From the NCBI GenBank assembly GCA_963576725.1, contig OY755238.1, forward strand, positions 25,283,834 to 25,347,833: 64,000 nucleotides of DNA. Reading direction: 5' to 3'. The DNA is from Azorinus chamasolen. Taxonomy: Eukaryota; Mollusca; Bivalvia; Cardiida; Solecurtidae. The notes below the pieces were generated by a model that was given only the letters and a program-made list of their open reading frames with translations, was not told the DNA's origin and ran no database searches. Position 1 is the stretch's first letter. Every line of letters starts with the position of its first letter. The position numbers and the translations under genes were made by a program. Of the stretch, positions 43,694 to 55,715 are shown piece by piece.

Positions 43694-45414
43694 CAATACT
43701 TATGTTTATCTATAGTAGAGAAAATGTAGTTTTTGATCCATATCGCTTTATTTCTATAAATGAAATGATGCGATTATAAGTATACAGATTAATATTATTG
43801 GCGTTATACTCATTTTCGGGAATCCACAAGAGACATTTTATCATAAGTCTCTATTTTAAGATCATTGATAATAAATAAATTCTGTTCAAATAATTTGATA
43901 TGTCGTATTTGTCCCTGTAAGTCGTTCGCCCACGAAAGCCTGTTTTTGCCGTCCTGTTACAGTATTATTTATTTGTTTGTTTGTTTTGTTTCTCCTTTAT
44001 TATTTGTCGACAAACCACTAAACGGTTTGTGACTGTTTATACGGATAGACCAGCTCATTTTGGAACAACACATGACCGACTCTAATGTAAACCAAACGAA
44101 GCGACTACAGCGATTCTTTATTTTTAAAAGCCTTAGCAAGCTGCAATTGTTTCAACAGTGGGTATCTTGGCTTGCATGTGCGGGGTCTTGAGTTCGATTC
44201 TAACCAGTGACCAATATTTTTTATAAAAATACTGTCCGTACATAACAACAATAAATATTATTAATAGAGTCTAACATGTAATAATTAATAACAAAATATT
44301 AACATATAATTGAAAAAGAATAAAAATTAAAAAGAAGATTAGGAACACATATCGAGAAACAGGATGCTTGCGCAGAAATACTAATAATCAATAACGTAGG
44401 TAATCTATACAATGCAAAAAAAAGGTTGCCTTTTCAACAGTTATCAGCGTCATAGTTATATTGTTTTGTTTACAAACGAGTAGAAAATAAATTGACAGAC
44501 GAAGAGCAAAACAGCTGATGCATCCTCGGCCAAATCGGTCCAATGCCTAAATACGTGTGCAGTTCTCGCGGACTGGCATTGTACCATTTGTTTACATACC
44601 CCATATGCATGTTACCGCAATTGTTTTAACTGTTTTTAATGCAACTGGCACAGTACCATTTTTTAACATACATACAATACTGTCTGTTGCTTCATCTAGA
44701 CGGATTTTACTCTTTAGACGGACTTCGACGTGTTTGTATATTATATACTTTACAGAGTCACTGATAAAACTGTATGACTGTCGAATGCATTTTGAAGCAT
44801 TTATTATAATCTGGAAAATGTGGTATAATGGTGTACCGTTCTGAAAGAAAAATTCTTGATGATTAAATGTTTTTTGTTGAGAATAAGATCGTTACTTGCC
44901 TACAAAATTGTTTTTAAATTCATTCATTTTCACAGTATCATAATATCAATTATATTTATAAGGACCTAAATTAGCTGAAACGACGTTCTCTGTGCAGCTT
45001 TAACAAAAACCAGTCAGGACATTTTTTGAAATTAAATAAATATCTTTACCGTTAGGCCCACCTGCTCCAGATTTTAAATGAATCTTTTTCAGGTATTGAT
45101 TGCAATCATTTATTTCATCAAAAACCAAACACATCGGATTTAGCTGTTACTCTTTATCAAGTAGTATTTTGAGAAATCGTAACAGCTAAATTAATAAACC
45201 GTTGCTGAAATTGCGCTTAAATTAATGCTCTTAATATTTTTGGTAGATTTATTTGGATTTACATGACGTTAGCAGGTGCGTATCTAGCGATAAGCACTTA
45301 CGCACGTGCGTAACATCAATATGAAAGGTGAAAACATTTTTATGACCAAAATGGAACAAATTTCGAAGGTTAAGGCCACGACTTTGATAAACGTTCTCTT
45401 GTCATGTAAGTTTT
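43694..45414. other. Intergenic stretch, nothing convincing
   Basis: AT-rich. A B-box-like 'gagttcgattctaacc' at 44192 lacks a proper A box, and a 95-codon ORF at 44557-44844 has no recognisable composition or motif. Confidence 0.5.
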
Positions 45415-45665
45415 AACCCATTCCCTCCTATTGACGCCTTTTAATGTCTCTGTTAATGTCACCTTTTGAAACCGTTGTGATGAACAGAGCATTTGTTCCT
45501 AAAGGAGCAAATGCTCTATTTATCACAATGGTTTCAAAACTACATCCCTCATATTGACGCCATTTGACGCCTCCGCAAAGATCACCTTTTGAAACCATTG
45601 TGATGAATAGAGCATTTGCTCTTAAATGAGCAAATGCTCTATTTATCACAATGGTTTCAAGACTA
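45415..45665. repeat. Two tandem hairpins of the 'gaaaccattgtgat' family within a TTAA-type start
   Basis: After 'ttttaacccattccctcc', two copies of the hairpin (45464-45538; 45582-45662), each 'gaaaccattgtgatgaa.ag' + 'agcatttgctc' and inverse. Each is preceded by 'cctattgacgcc...cacctttt'. Related to 12641-12716. Confidence 0.75.
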
Positions 45666-45814
45666 GCCAACATACATGTAATTCAAAATGTTCTCGAGGG
45701 AGCATGCCCCGGGCGCATGTAGCCACGGTGCTTATATCGCACTTGGATTCAGTAACGCCCCTGGTTAGTAGTATTTCAGTTTACTTACAAGCTGCAAGAC
45801 ATCCTTACTTGACA

Positions 45815-45905
45815 GATCAGACTAAGACATGGATCAAACCCAGTGCTATGGGAAGCAAAGTAATTGTCATTTAGGGACTCCAACTACTTGACCACCGAGG
45901 CCCTT
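45815..45905 (-). mobile_element. tRNA-like SINE head
   Basis: On the minus strand 'cctcggtggtcaagtagttg' resembles an A box and 'actgggtttgatccatg' a B box, as in SINE heads derived from class II tRNAs. No clear body or tail. Confidence 0.45.
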
Positions 45906-46246
45906 TTGAGTTGAATGTTATATTTGTGTTACATTTTGTATATTGATCTACAATATATTTAAATTCAAATATCGGTACATATTAGTCTAAGCAGCACTTG
46001 AGCCGGTCTTTTTCTGTGCTATTAAAACGTTATCTACTATGGTGTAAAGAAGTCTATAAGATAAAGTGTTTACCCTTACATAAACTATATATGCTTTTCG
46101 GCATGAATATCGCCGGCATATATGGACATTCTTTAAAAATTACGTGCCTAAATATTAATGCTGAAACATAAAAATCTCCCAACTGAAAAGTCGTATCCGC
46201 TATCGTAGCTTAAACATTGTAATTCGCTGTCGAAATATAATACTCT

Positions 46247-46720
46247 TTAAAGTTCTTCAAAGATTAAAGAATATCCACATATCACCACCAAATTAGGGTA
46301 AGTATTAATTAAATGAATAAAGTCATTGGTTGTGTCTCTTGCCAGTGCATGAATATTGTACAAGGCATCCCTTGAAATACGGAGTTCATTATTGCCTTTG
46401 TGTCTTAAATTTTGAATCTGTTTTAAATTTCGCGGTATTTTTTCTTCGTGAATCTCTTTTATATACACTAAATTAAGTAAATTTGGACATTCAGATTTTG
46501 TTTTTTGGAGCCATTTGTCTAAACTGCTTGGTTTTGTCCTTATGAACGGCCTGTCCTGATTTATGGCATGGCCGTGTGCTATTGGCTGCGACACTACTTC
46601 ATTGCCCTCGTAATGGATTAAAAATGGCCTGTCATCGCTATGCAGTTCGTGGTATACACATCTAGTGAATTCTTTTGAAGCCCCCGCTTCTATATAGATA
46701 TAGAAATATTTTTTCTTCAA
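46247..46720 (-). CDS. Uncharacterised 157-residue ORF, probably transposon-derived
   Basis: The ORF runs from MKKKYFYIYIEAGASKEFTR to ...VVICGYSLIFEEL. Distinctive parts are RPFLIHYEGNE, QPIAHGHAINQDRPFIRTKP, PRNLKQIQNLRHKGNNELRI and SRDALYNIHALARDTTNDFI. The pattern (a 'F(L)IHYxG..HGN..RPF.RT.PS' block, then 'PRN.KQ..N', then 'D.LYN.H.L') recalls the N-terminal part of repetitive invertebrate proteins often associated with DNA transposons, but I cannot name the family. No catalytic residues identified. The reading frame is intact. It may be an exon: no upstream acceptor was secured. Confidence 0.45.
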   Translation of the reverse strand: MKKKYFYIYIEAGASKEFTRCVYHELHSDDRPFLIHYEGNEVVSQPIAHGHAINQDRPFIRTKPSSLDKWLQKTKSECPNLLNLVYIKEIHEEKIPRNLKQIQNLRHKGNNELRISRDALYNIHALARDTTNDFIHLINTYPNLVVICGYSLIFEEL

Positions 46721-46779
46721 CCTGGGATTAGACCGCAGAGGTCCAACTGTTCCTTGATTGACCCATCTATGTCCGTCGG

Positions 46780-47430
46780 CTCTCCAGTCCTGGCGTTTAC
46801 TTCCCTTATCACACGTGTACCTAACGCATGACTAGCGTGTGTCTTACGCGAGAGAAGCGTGTAACAGCGACCAAGTAAGATACCCCTGAAAACCATTAGC
46901 GTGTGCTAACGTGCCACTGGCGCACAACGAACGATTTGCGAACGTTAGACGAAGCGTGTTGAGCGTGTGACTAACGTGTGAATAACGACAGAATATCGTT
47001 TTGACGTTCGTTTGACTTTAGTCACACGCTGTGTGCGCTAGGGAACCGTGTGAAGCGGTCGTTAACAGGTCGCCAGTGAGTCGTTCACTGCAAAGCAAAC
47101 GATTAGGAACAACCAAGTAACGCTAGAGTAACGACTGACTAACGATATTCGAACGCGTGTAACGCTCATCGAACGTTAGTAAAACGTTCTAGATATTAAC
47201 GTTCTTAAACTTCTTCAGCGTTTAAAATCAAACGTTGAAGAACGCTGGTCTCAGTGAGAACTTTTGTGCATGTTCAAAACTTTGTTTCCGAACCAGCGTT
47301 CTCTGCCGATTCCCGGCGATCACCGGCGTTCACAAGCGTTCACACAACGCTCTTCTGGCGCTATCCCATCGACCATTGGCGACTACCAACGTTTACTCAA
47401 ACGCCAGAGAACGCTGACCAGAACGTCATG
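46780..47430. repeat. CpG-rich low-complexity block of AACG/GCGTGT-like words
   Basis: Words such as 'taacg', 'aacgtt', 'gcgtgt', 'gaacgct' recur every 8-15 bases on both strands without a fixed period. Composition contrasts with the AT-rich surroundings. Several overlapping ORFs of about 60-73 codons here (47235-47485) are open because the motif rarely makes stops. Confidence 0.55.
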
Positions 47431-47482
47431 GTGTGACGGGCCCATAAAAGACAATTCGCAACAGACCCTCCCGAGACGAACA

Positions 47483-47908
47483 TAGCGGACCCCATTTTTT
47501 ACCGCAAAATATAATACAAGTATGGTGGTTGCAGTAAACATACGATGACGTAGCCAATGACGTCAGAATATTTGCAAATGGCAGGATATTGCTGTTCTGT
47601 CGGCCCCGAGCCCCCAGCTTTATTAACTTTTTTCCATACAGAAAATCAAAGCCACTTGTAGAAATGATGTGATGAAACATTTCCCTGCTTGAAATCCGTT
47701 TATTCAAATAATTATTATATATATAACCGCCAGTTATTGTACAAAAGGTGCCGCAGTGACCCTAGGTAAACAGAAAGCAATGAAATGGTAAACAGAAAGC
47801 AATGAAACAAAATGGCGTCGCGTTTAGCAACATTAATGAACATTATTGGCTCAAAAAGGCATGCGCTGTGCTTTGTTATGATTTGTGATTTCCGGGGTCC
47901 GCTATACT
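47483..47908. mobile_element. Nonautonomous element with TAGCGGACCCC ends
   Basis: 'atagcggaccccatttttta' at 47482 is mirrored by 'ccggggtccgctat' ending at 47909, flanked by TA-like bases. The interior (about 400 bp) lacks an ORF of note. Short inverted ends only, so the call is tentative. Confidence 0.45.
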
Positions 47909-48146
47909 AGATTATTCCCTGGATTAGCTCTAATGCTTACGAAAATATGTAACCAGAATAGCAAAATCCGTAAAATTCTTACCTTCGAGTAGCTGATGCG
48001 TCCTACAAAGTTGTGGATGCAAGAAAAAAGGCCGACTTCAAATCGAAATACGCAATGACGTCAAATGTTACTTTGAGTGACGTCATAGACTACAAATGCT
48101 AGAATATATGCCTGGCGATAAATACTCCACTCCGTCTGGTGATACC

Positions 48147-49217
48147 CACAGGGCACCGTCACAATGAATAATTATGAACTTCGACAGAAAAAAATGTATG
48201 AACACTAGATATATAGACAAGGGGTCGAACTTCCTATTTACGAATTGTATCCCTCTCCCAAGTTATGCCTCTGTTGACATTCAATCAAACGGTATATCGG
48301 GTAAAGCTTTTTGCCAATAAGTAGTCTAATGTACGTATAGCCTTTATATATAACTGCAAAGCGAAAATCTCCTAGTTGAAACGGTTCTCAGAAGCCACAG
48401 CGGAGAATCTCGAGAAACACGGTAATTTTTGACAGGTCGGAAACGACCTCGCAACCGCCCGCTTACCGACTAAACCGGCTATTTGAACGCTTGTCAGCGC
48501 TGGAATCAGGGCTGCATACAATAGCTAGCAAGCAACTGTGACACTTACTGTGAAAACTGTGCTCGATTAACTTTATGTACACTGTTGGACAGATGAAATT
48601 GTCTCCAAACCATTTGTTTTAGCTTTCAGCATCCATTTTACGTCAAGTGACCAGTAATGAAAGCTGTAAGCTGATTGGTCGAGGGCCCAGTTTCGACCAA
48701 TGAAATTTGCCATTACAATATTAGTCACGTGATACAAACATGGTGTGGAATTCGGATAAACTGGAAAATGTTCATTTGAACGCCCAAATTACACTTCTTA
48801 GAAATTTGAACGCGATTTTCGCAACTTAAGTGTCACAATTGCTTGCTAACTATTGTATACAGCCCTGATTTGGCCCTGGAAAACGTTCAAATAGCCGGTT
48901 TAGTCTGTAAGTAGGCGGTTGCGAGGTCATTTCCGACCTGTCAAAATTACCGTGTTTTTTGGGATTCTCCTTTGTAGCTTCTGAGAACCGTTTCAACTAG
49001 GAGTTTTTCGCTTTGCAGTTACATAGGCTATACATTAGACTACTTATTGGCAAAAAGCTTTACCCGATATACCGTTTGATTGAATGTCAACAGAGGCATA
49101 ACTTGGGAGAGGGGTAAAATTCGTAAATAGGAAGTTCGACCCCTTGTCTATATATCTAGTATTCATACATTTTTTTCTGTCGAGGTTCATAATTATTCAT
49201 TGTGACGGTACCCTGTG
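48147..49217. mobile_element. 1071-bp foldback transposon with about 390-bp inverted repeats and 8-bp target duplication
   Basis: GTGATACC occurs at 48139-48146 and 49218-49225. Ends CACAGGGCACCGTCACAATG / inverse. The arms run to about 48556 and 48828 and are colinear ('aaggggtcgaacttcctatt', 'tatatcgggtaaagcttttt', 'gacaggtcggaaacgacct' all appear inverted). The middle 270 bp is unique and has no ORF. The 129-bp element at 14679-14807 has the same ends. hAT- or P-type is suggested by the 8-bp duplication. Confidence 0.9.
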
Positions 49218-49395
49218 GTGATACCCGCTTCCGCTCTCCCTCATATGGTATATTTTCCCTATAAACTGCAGGGAAAATGAACAAACCTAGACGCTACATA
49301 CTGAGGTATGGTACTGACACATTTTAACAGAATTTTGCAGGTTTAACATCATTTGATACAGGATAGTTACAAAGCAAATGCTAGCGACGGGGTAG

Positions 49396-49838
49396 CAAAA
49401 AACTAGGACACAAATGGCTGACGCGTTTCGGTTCTGAATTCAAAGTAAACTAGGTGGGAGGGGTAAATCTCCAATGGTGGCTGGAAACAGTTGATACCTT
49501 GAAGCCATAAGTTTGCTGGCCGAACATCACTGACCACTGGATTTATCGTATGTCTAAAATACTGTGGGAAAACCAGGAGAACTAGGATGTTGCAAACACA
49601 AGGGTCTACGTCACTTCCTCACTGTGCAACATACCGGTCACCAAAATACTAGAACAGTCTAGAAGTAGAGTTTCCCAGTCCGTTCCGAGCTACGACAGAG
49701 AGTTAAATTTACATACAGCTTTTAGATAAGTACGTTATGCACATTAAAGATGTCCCAAAGTAAATACAACTAGACTGTCCAAAAGGTTAAAAAGAAATCA
49801 ACGATCTCCGTACATGCTGCATATGTCGAGTCATTACA
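49396..49838 (-). mobile_element. Solo or partial LTR, same family as 26500-27361
   Basis: 'ctaggacacaaatggctgac' through 'tgctgcatatgtcgagtcat' + 'taca' matches 26719-27361 with a deletion of about 200 bp. It ends at the same TGTAATGACTCG terminus. No retroelement interior adjoins it. Confidence 0.8.
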
Positions 49839-49876
49839 ATATTGATCTAATAAAAATCAATAAAACAATGATTTAA

Positions 49877-50200
49877 TCGGTGTGTGTGTGTGTGTGGGGG
49901 GGGGGGGTATTTCCCCCCTCAGAATTTTACGCTCTTTCTCTACATGCATTGCAAAAAAAATACTAGTGGTGTCATCAAGAGACATATCTCTTTGTCATCC
50001 AACTTTTAAAAATCCACGCCCCTTAAAAATCTGCGCTCCACCCCATCCCTGATCTGAAATCCAGGATCCGCACCTGAATTCCTTGGTTTTTTAAAACATG
50101 TTAGGTATGTCAAAGGTGCCCGACGCATGCTGGGACTCACCCACGACCCCCCCCCCCCCCCCCCCCCCCCCCTACACACACACACACGGAACCCCCCCCC
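49877..50200. repeat. Inverted (TG)n-Gn / Cn-(CA)n block
   Basis: 'gtgtgtgtgtgtgtggggg' at 49881-49907 has a G run of about 11. At 50142-50195 a C run of almost 30 is followed by 'tacacacacacacac'. The two are inverted across about 300 bp. Exact run lengths may be affected by sequencing. Confidence 0.8.
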
Positions 50201-50214
50201 AAGTTTAAATTATT

Positions 50215-50840
50215 TTATGCTATGTGTATTGTAACCGTTTCCATGGCAACCCCAGTTTTAGTAATGATGACCCATACCTGCAAATTAGCCCATATCACAG
50301 CCAGTTTTTGTCCTAAACCTATAAAACTGGTACCAAATTGGAGATAGTGCTTTTATTTCCAGCTTGGTTATTTTTTCAAATTAACTTAATTGCATACTCA
50401 TGCATATTAACGAGAGCATTAAAAATAGTAAAAACAATATAGAAATAACGTAAATATTGTAAACTATTCACTTTTTATCCTACAAATATCAGAAAACAAC
50501 TTCAAATTCGATTTAACATGATGACAAAATCCTCAGAAAACAAAATATCAAATTTGAGGACCAAAAATTTAACTCTAAGTAACGTTTTAACTGTTTCCAT
50601 GGTAACCATTCATTTCACTCTGTTCGCACATATTTTGTTAGTAGACACCTACCTGCAAAAATCTTCCATATCACAGAAAGATTTTGTGTTAACTGTTTAA
50701 AACTGGTACCGAATTAAAGCTAAGACCTTGTGCTTTTGTGCTTTTGTTTAAAGACTATACTTAGGAATTACCTTATTTGCATACACATGAATATTAATGA
50801 GAATAAAAAATAGCAAAACATACAGAAATAACGTAAACCT
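50215..50840. repeat. Dispersed repeat, two copies of an approximately 360-bp unit; third copy at 53030-53430
   Basis: Shared blocks are 'gtttccatggyaacc', 'tatcagaaaacaacttcaaa', 'gatgacaaaatcctcagaaa', 'aaactggtaccaaatt' and 'ttgcatactcatgcatatta'. The copy at 53030-53430 keeps the same order, and an end piece is at about 53675-53720. No coding. Confidence 0.75.
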
Positions 50841-51014
50841 CTCTTTTTAGGGTTTCGGCTTTGCCGAAATCCTTATAAGATGGATTGCGACTCAAACTTT
50901 CACGGAAAACCCTATTGCACGAGCTCTACCTAGCGGGAATCCCCCTAAGAGAATACGCGCATGTGCAGTGCTTGACTTACAATCCGGTTCCGGAATCTTA
51001 CAAAATATTTATAA

Positions 51015-51475
51015 TGAACTATGAAAGGTGGATCCATTAGCAAACAGAGCAGACCCTGGTCCTATGGGAGCTGTCTTATCTGGGTCTAATCTGTATGCAG
51101 ATGCATGGAAACAAGTTTATATGAGGGAAATTAAGGGTTAAATAGACTTCTTCTGTTCTTCACATCAGAAACTACAGTATAAAGGTTACAGCACTGGTGG
51201 TCAGTAGTGCAGGGCAACTGTTACATCATGCTAAAATCTCTCGAGGTCATACGCTTAACTCTTTGCACACTAGCGGCGAAACTGTGATTACCTATGGAAA
51301 CAGGTTGGATCCAGATGAGAGGCCACATAATTCTGCGTCTCATCAGGATCCAAACTGTTTGTCATCTTGACTATATTTTTGCATAAAATGAAAGAAATTT
51401 TATTGAAGAACTGAAGCAGACGACAATTGTTGCAGACGAAAAATCACTCAGCATTGTAAGGATTAAGCAAACTGT
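51015..51475. mobile_element. Two decayed TTAA-group MITEs
   Basis: The first (hairpin 'agcaaacagagcagac' / 'gggtctaatctgtatgc') ends 'gggaaattaagggTTAA' near 51138. The second runs from 'cTTAACTCTTTGCACAC' (about 51251) to 'cattgtaaggaTTAAG' (about 51468) and has the hairpin 'aacaggttggatccagatg' / 'catcaggatccaaactgttt'. Confidence 0.55.
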
Positions 51476-53029
51476 AGAGATCTGTAATATCGTCTGCTTC
51501 AGGTTTGTCATCATTTGAATTTCTAAAAGATTAGTTTTAGGCATTTTGACCTAAGGCAAAATTGTCACAAGTTGTAAACAGTTTAGATTTTGGTCAGACA
51601 GTTACTTGGTATTAGATCTGAATCCAAACAGTGTGTCCACTTTGCCAACCTCTATTGTTTAAGTAGCTTGGATGGTAGTATTGACAATTACTATTAAAAG
51701 GAAACAAGGGTTTTTGTATCCTTTATATTATTAAAAAAATCATTAAAAGGAAAAAAGGAGAAAGGCAAAAAAAAATGAGACAAAACACTTTCTTATCTTT
51801 TAATTTATATACATTTCATCATTCATTGATTTACGTGTCAGGCTTATAGTATCTTATAGTGTCTTATAGTATCTTATAGTAATGTATGTAATTTATTTCT
51901 AATTCATATCATTTATTTCTATGACCCGGTTACTGATCAGGGTCTGTAGTGTTTACTACAGCACTAACTGTAATGTACATGTATGACTATAATTTATTTT
52001 TAATTATATCATTTATTGATATACTTGTTACATGTATGATGCTGCAAATAGCGAAGATCCTGACCAGTTGTGGTAACTGATCGGGGTCTGTATTGTTTGC
52101 AGCACAGACTCACAAATTGGCCCTGAACAGACTCACACTCGCAGTCTCCTCGGGAAAAAGTAAGAAAATACAATGCAATCACACAAAAAGACAAAGTATA
52201 GGTATGAACTATTCTATGAACTTCAGGGTCTTTTCTGTTTGCAAAAGCATAGAAATGCTTATTTTTGCTCAGAAAAATTGTACCCGATATGGAACCCTGA
52301 AATCGTCTTCACTATATAATATAAAGTGAAACAATATTATGTGTCTAACAACCCATATACCAATGGGAGGTTTTACTTCAAATTTTCACCCATTATAAGC
52401 TGTCAACCTTTATGTGAAGATTTTCTTAAAGAATGTAATTATTGCTCTGACCATTTTACCAGAGTTATGGGACTCTGAAATTTTCTTCACTGTATAACAC
52501 ATAGTCAAACGTGCTTGATATAGAGACACTGTTGTTAGGGGGAGGGATGCATCAGTGTCTTGGAAACAATTTTCTAGTTAATTTTATTTTCCCTGTTGTA
52601 TCCTGCCATGCTAAGTTGAAATATATTTGTTACTTTATAATTTGTCATATTGTTAATATCATCCCACAGTATATTTGGCCATTTTTGTAGGGTATTTAGA
52701 ATCATAAGGAATATGTTTAAAATTGGTGGAAGTGTATATATATGGATAAGTGAATGATGCATGCTAATTACTGTTATGGTCCACCAGATAGTAGCAGAAG
52801 TATGACCCTTACTTTCAAATAATGGAGTGATGACTCTATACTACATTAAACTATCAATTTTGGCTCTATTGGCACAAAGTGGCAAGTTGAGCTATTGGAA
52901 TCGCCATGTGTGTGACATGTTCATAAAACAATTCTTTAAATGTCTTCCAAACTACTGACATGATTTTCAGAAAAATCCACAGCAAACAATCAATATAATA
53001 TATATTATGTCCGAAACCTTCAGTACTGT
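51476..53029. other. Intergenic with scattered hairpin remnants
   Basis: Short remnants with 'tgatcagggtctgtagtgttt' style halves occur at 51930-51960 and 52040-52105. 'ggactctgaaattttcttcac' repeats near 52285 and 52480 (also inverted at about 5330). No gene seen. Confidence 0.5.
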
Positions 53030-53430
53030 CAGTACTTTGATTTTATCATACCAATATCAGAAAACAACTTCAAATGTAGTTTAAATTGATGACAAAATAC
53101 TCAGAAAGCAAAGTATCTAAATTGATACCCAAACAATGAACTGTAAGTAACATTTTAACGGTTTCCATGGTAACCTATCATTTCACAAATTTTGGAAATT
53201 TGACATCTACCTGTAATACACCGCTATATCTGTTATTTTTTTTATGAATCATGACATCAGTTGTTACAAACATAGATATGAGGCATTGCTTTAATAGTAA
53301 ATATTACTTTTCTGATATAAACTAATTTGCATATGCATGTATGAATATTTATGAGAACAGTAATAGATGTTCAAATCTTCGACAGACACCAGTCTTTCTC
53401 TTATAAAGCAAACAGAAATGTAAAATGGTT

Positions 53431-54764
53431 AGCTAAAGTTTACAATGATCACTGAATATCACCAAGATTGTTAGATAAATAAGTTTGGGACAAATTATAT
53501 AGCACTGATGGTGATATATATGTTTCCTAGGCAACCATTCTAACCTCATTGTTCATATAACAGAGTGTTTAAATACCGGCAACATACAAATATATTGCGG
53601 CCTACTTTGGCGATAATTATAAATGATATAAACATATAGTTGATGTATGAATCTTCATGTTTGGTTTACTTTATGCAAATTACCTTATTTGCATCCTCAT
53701 GGATATTAACTAGTGATAAGAAAACAAAGAGAAACACTATTGAAAATAACATATTTGGCAGTATGCCGAGCACAACATCACACCATTCTCCAAATATAGC
53801 TTGCAAATAATAAATGTACCTTTTGGTGATAAATAAATGAATCTTAATTCTAAAACTGTTTAACATGTATACATCTTTATGGAGGTTCAAGGAATTTATT
53901 TGTGGATAGCCTGCGAATAAAATTAATTTTTTTAAGAGTTAATGTTGCCCTAGAAAAAGTCTGAATATATGTACGGAATTAGCGAACGTTATCAGATTTT
54001 AGTTGCATTTTGTAGTATAGACGACAGCGATTGTAATACATCAGCTGTTTTAGCCTACACCGTTTGGGTACAAAATTCCAGTTTCATGCTCGTGCAGAAA
54101 TCACTTCCGCAGGTAAATTCCAGATCTTTTTTATCATCCTATATCATGACAAACTATCGTTTATTTTCATTTAACTTTCAAGGTTGAAACATCATGATTA
54201 TAGAGTTGATCGACTACTCAAAATTAAACGCATTTTCACCCGCTTGCAGACAGAGTCTGTTGGCCAATTCCGACGTTTCACCGGTTCGCCCAGTCCTGGA
54301 CCGGTCCGTCCTAGTCCAAATAATTTGACCTCACGCAAGCTTATTTTTCATTTTGATCTTTCTCTGCTGGCGTGTTCGCAGGAATGATAAAAATTAAAAA
54401 AATAATAAAAAATAGAAAAAAACCGATGTAAAAGAATAAAAATGTAATGAAGAACGATAATTATGTGATATTTCGAAATACAGAAGTTTTATATTGTAGA
54501 ACTACGGTCCGTCCTTGACTGTTTGATCTGTCTGATCAGGGTATGTTGTATCTGCCACTAGGGTTCAATAATGGATCCCGTTCTGTAATTTCTACCCTTT
54601 GCCAAAGCTCCTATGTTAACGATGCTTTATGTTATAAGTAAATTGTCAAAGGTGTGGTTCCAAGTTCTAACTTTTTGTACATGTAGATCTATCTCTATCA
54701 CAGACAGGCCCGCCATAATGCTAACAGAAAATCATGAAAATCCAAATCAAGGAAGAAGGATAAC
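53431..54764. other. Intergenic, no gene recognised
   Basis: AT-rich. ORFs at 53969-54187 and 54184-54387 lack motifs. A fragment 'tttgatctgtctgatcaggg' near 54520 is a MITE scrap. Confidence 0.5.
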
Positions 54765-55650
54765 TTGAGTCTTCGGGGTTTCACCACTGAAGAAAGATGG
54801 ACTTACAAATAGCGATGGCAAAGAGAAAGCCGATATTCTAAATAACCAGGTCTCCTCTGTTTTTACCAATCCTGATACACCACTGCAAACTGACATGCCT
54901 CACAGCCACATAGTAAGTACTAACCGGATCACAGTCAGCGAGCGGAGTCCACAAACTTTTACAAGGTCTCGAACCACACAAGGCTGCAGGTCCCGATAAA
55001 ATTCCTACTAGGCTCCTTAAACTTGGTGCAAAATAACTGTTTCCCGGCCTGTCGAAACTATATCAACTGTCCATAGACCAAGGTAAGATCCCCCCAAGAC
55101 TGGAAATCAGCCACAGTCTCTACCGTCTTTAAGAAGTAGAAAGTGTAAATGATCTGGCAAAGAATCTAGATAAAAACCAGCAAACGGATGCTATCTTGCT
55201 AGACTTCAGCAAGGCTTTTGACAAGTATCCCACAGCCATCTGCTACTGAAATTAGAGCACTACGGCAGCACCTTGCTGAAGTGGGTACAAGACATTCTAT
55301 CAGGCCGGACTCAACATGTAGTAATTGATGGCACTAGTTCAGACATCTCTCCTGTTACCTCTGGCGTCCCACAGGGCAGTGTTCTAGGTCCCCTACTCTT
55401 TTTAACGTACATCCTGCCTTCCAAAGTAAATTCTACTGTGCGCATGTTTGCAGATGACTGCATGCTATACAGAAACATTAAAAGCCAATCCGATGCAAGT
55501 GAAATTTTACAAGAGGACCTTAACAACCTACAGTACTGGGAGCACGACTGGCAAGTGACATTCAACCCAACAGTGGAAACTTTCCGGTTGGCCCTCAGCA
55601 ATTTGGTTCAGACAAACAAGACACAGACGTCTGTATTTAACCCATTTTAA
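54765..55650 (+). pseudogene. LINE (jockey-like) reverse transcriptase remnant
   Basis: Fragments in order: GVSPLKKDGLTNSDGKEKAD, KAAGPDKIPTRLLKLGAK, LSIDQGKIPP, then after a deletion VNDLAKNLDKNQQTDAILLD followed by FSKAFDK, and the ORF 55273-55650 with SGVPQGSVLGPLLF and MFADDCMLYR. This is the catalytic A-B-C region (FADD) of jockey/CR1-group RTs. Stops, frameshifts and a missing stretch between the fingers and palm make it inactive. The 3' end is absent, cut near the TRIM at 55716. Confidence 0.85.
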
Positions 55651-55715
55651 ACAAGTGTGTAAATAAACCAGTTTTTAGCTTTCAGTTAGATTGACAAAAT
55701 CTTTCTGCACATGTG

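Noticed and set aside
44150..44220. Possible tRNA gene with 'gagttcgattctaacc'
   Set aside because: A B-box-like piece only; no A box or cloverleaf could be drawn.
47235..47485. Three overlapping ORFs of 60-73 codons
   Set aside because: Open frames arise from the AACG-rich word composition; no shared protein logic.
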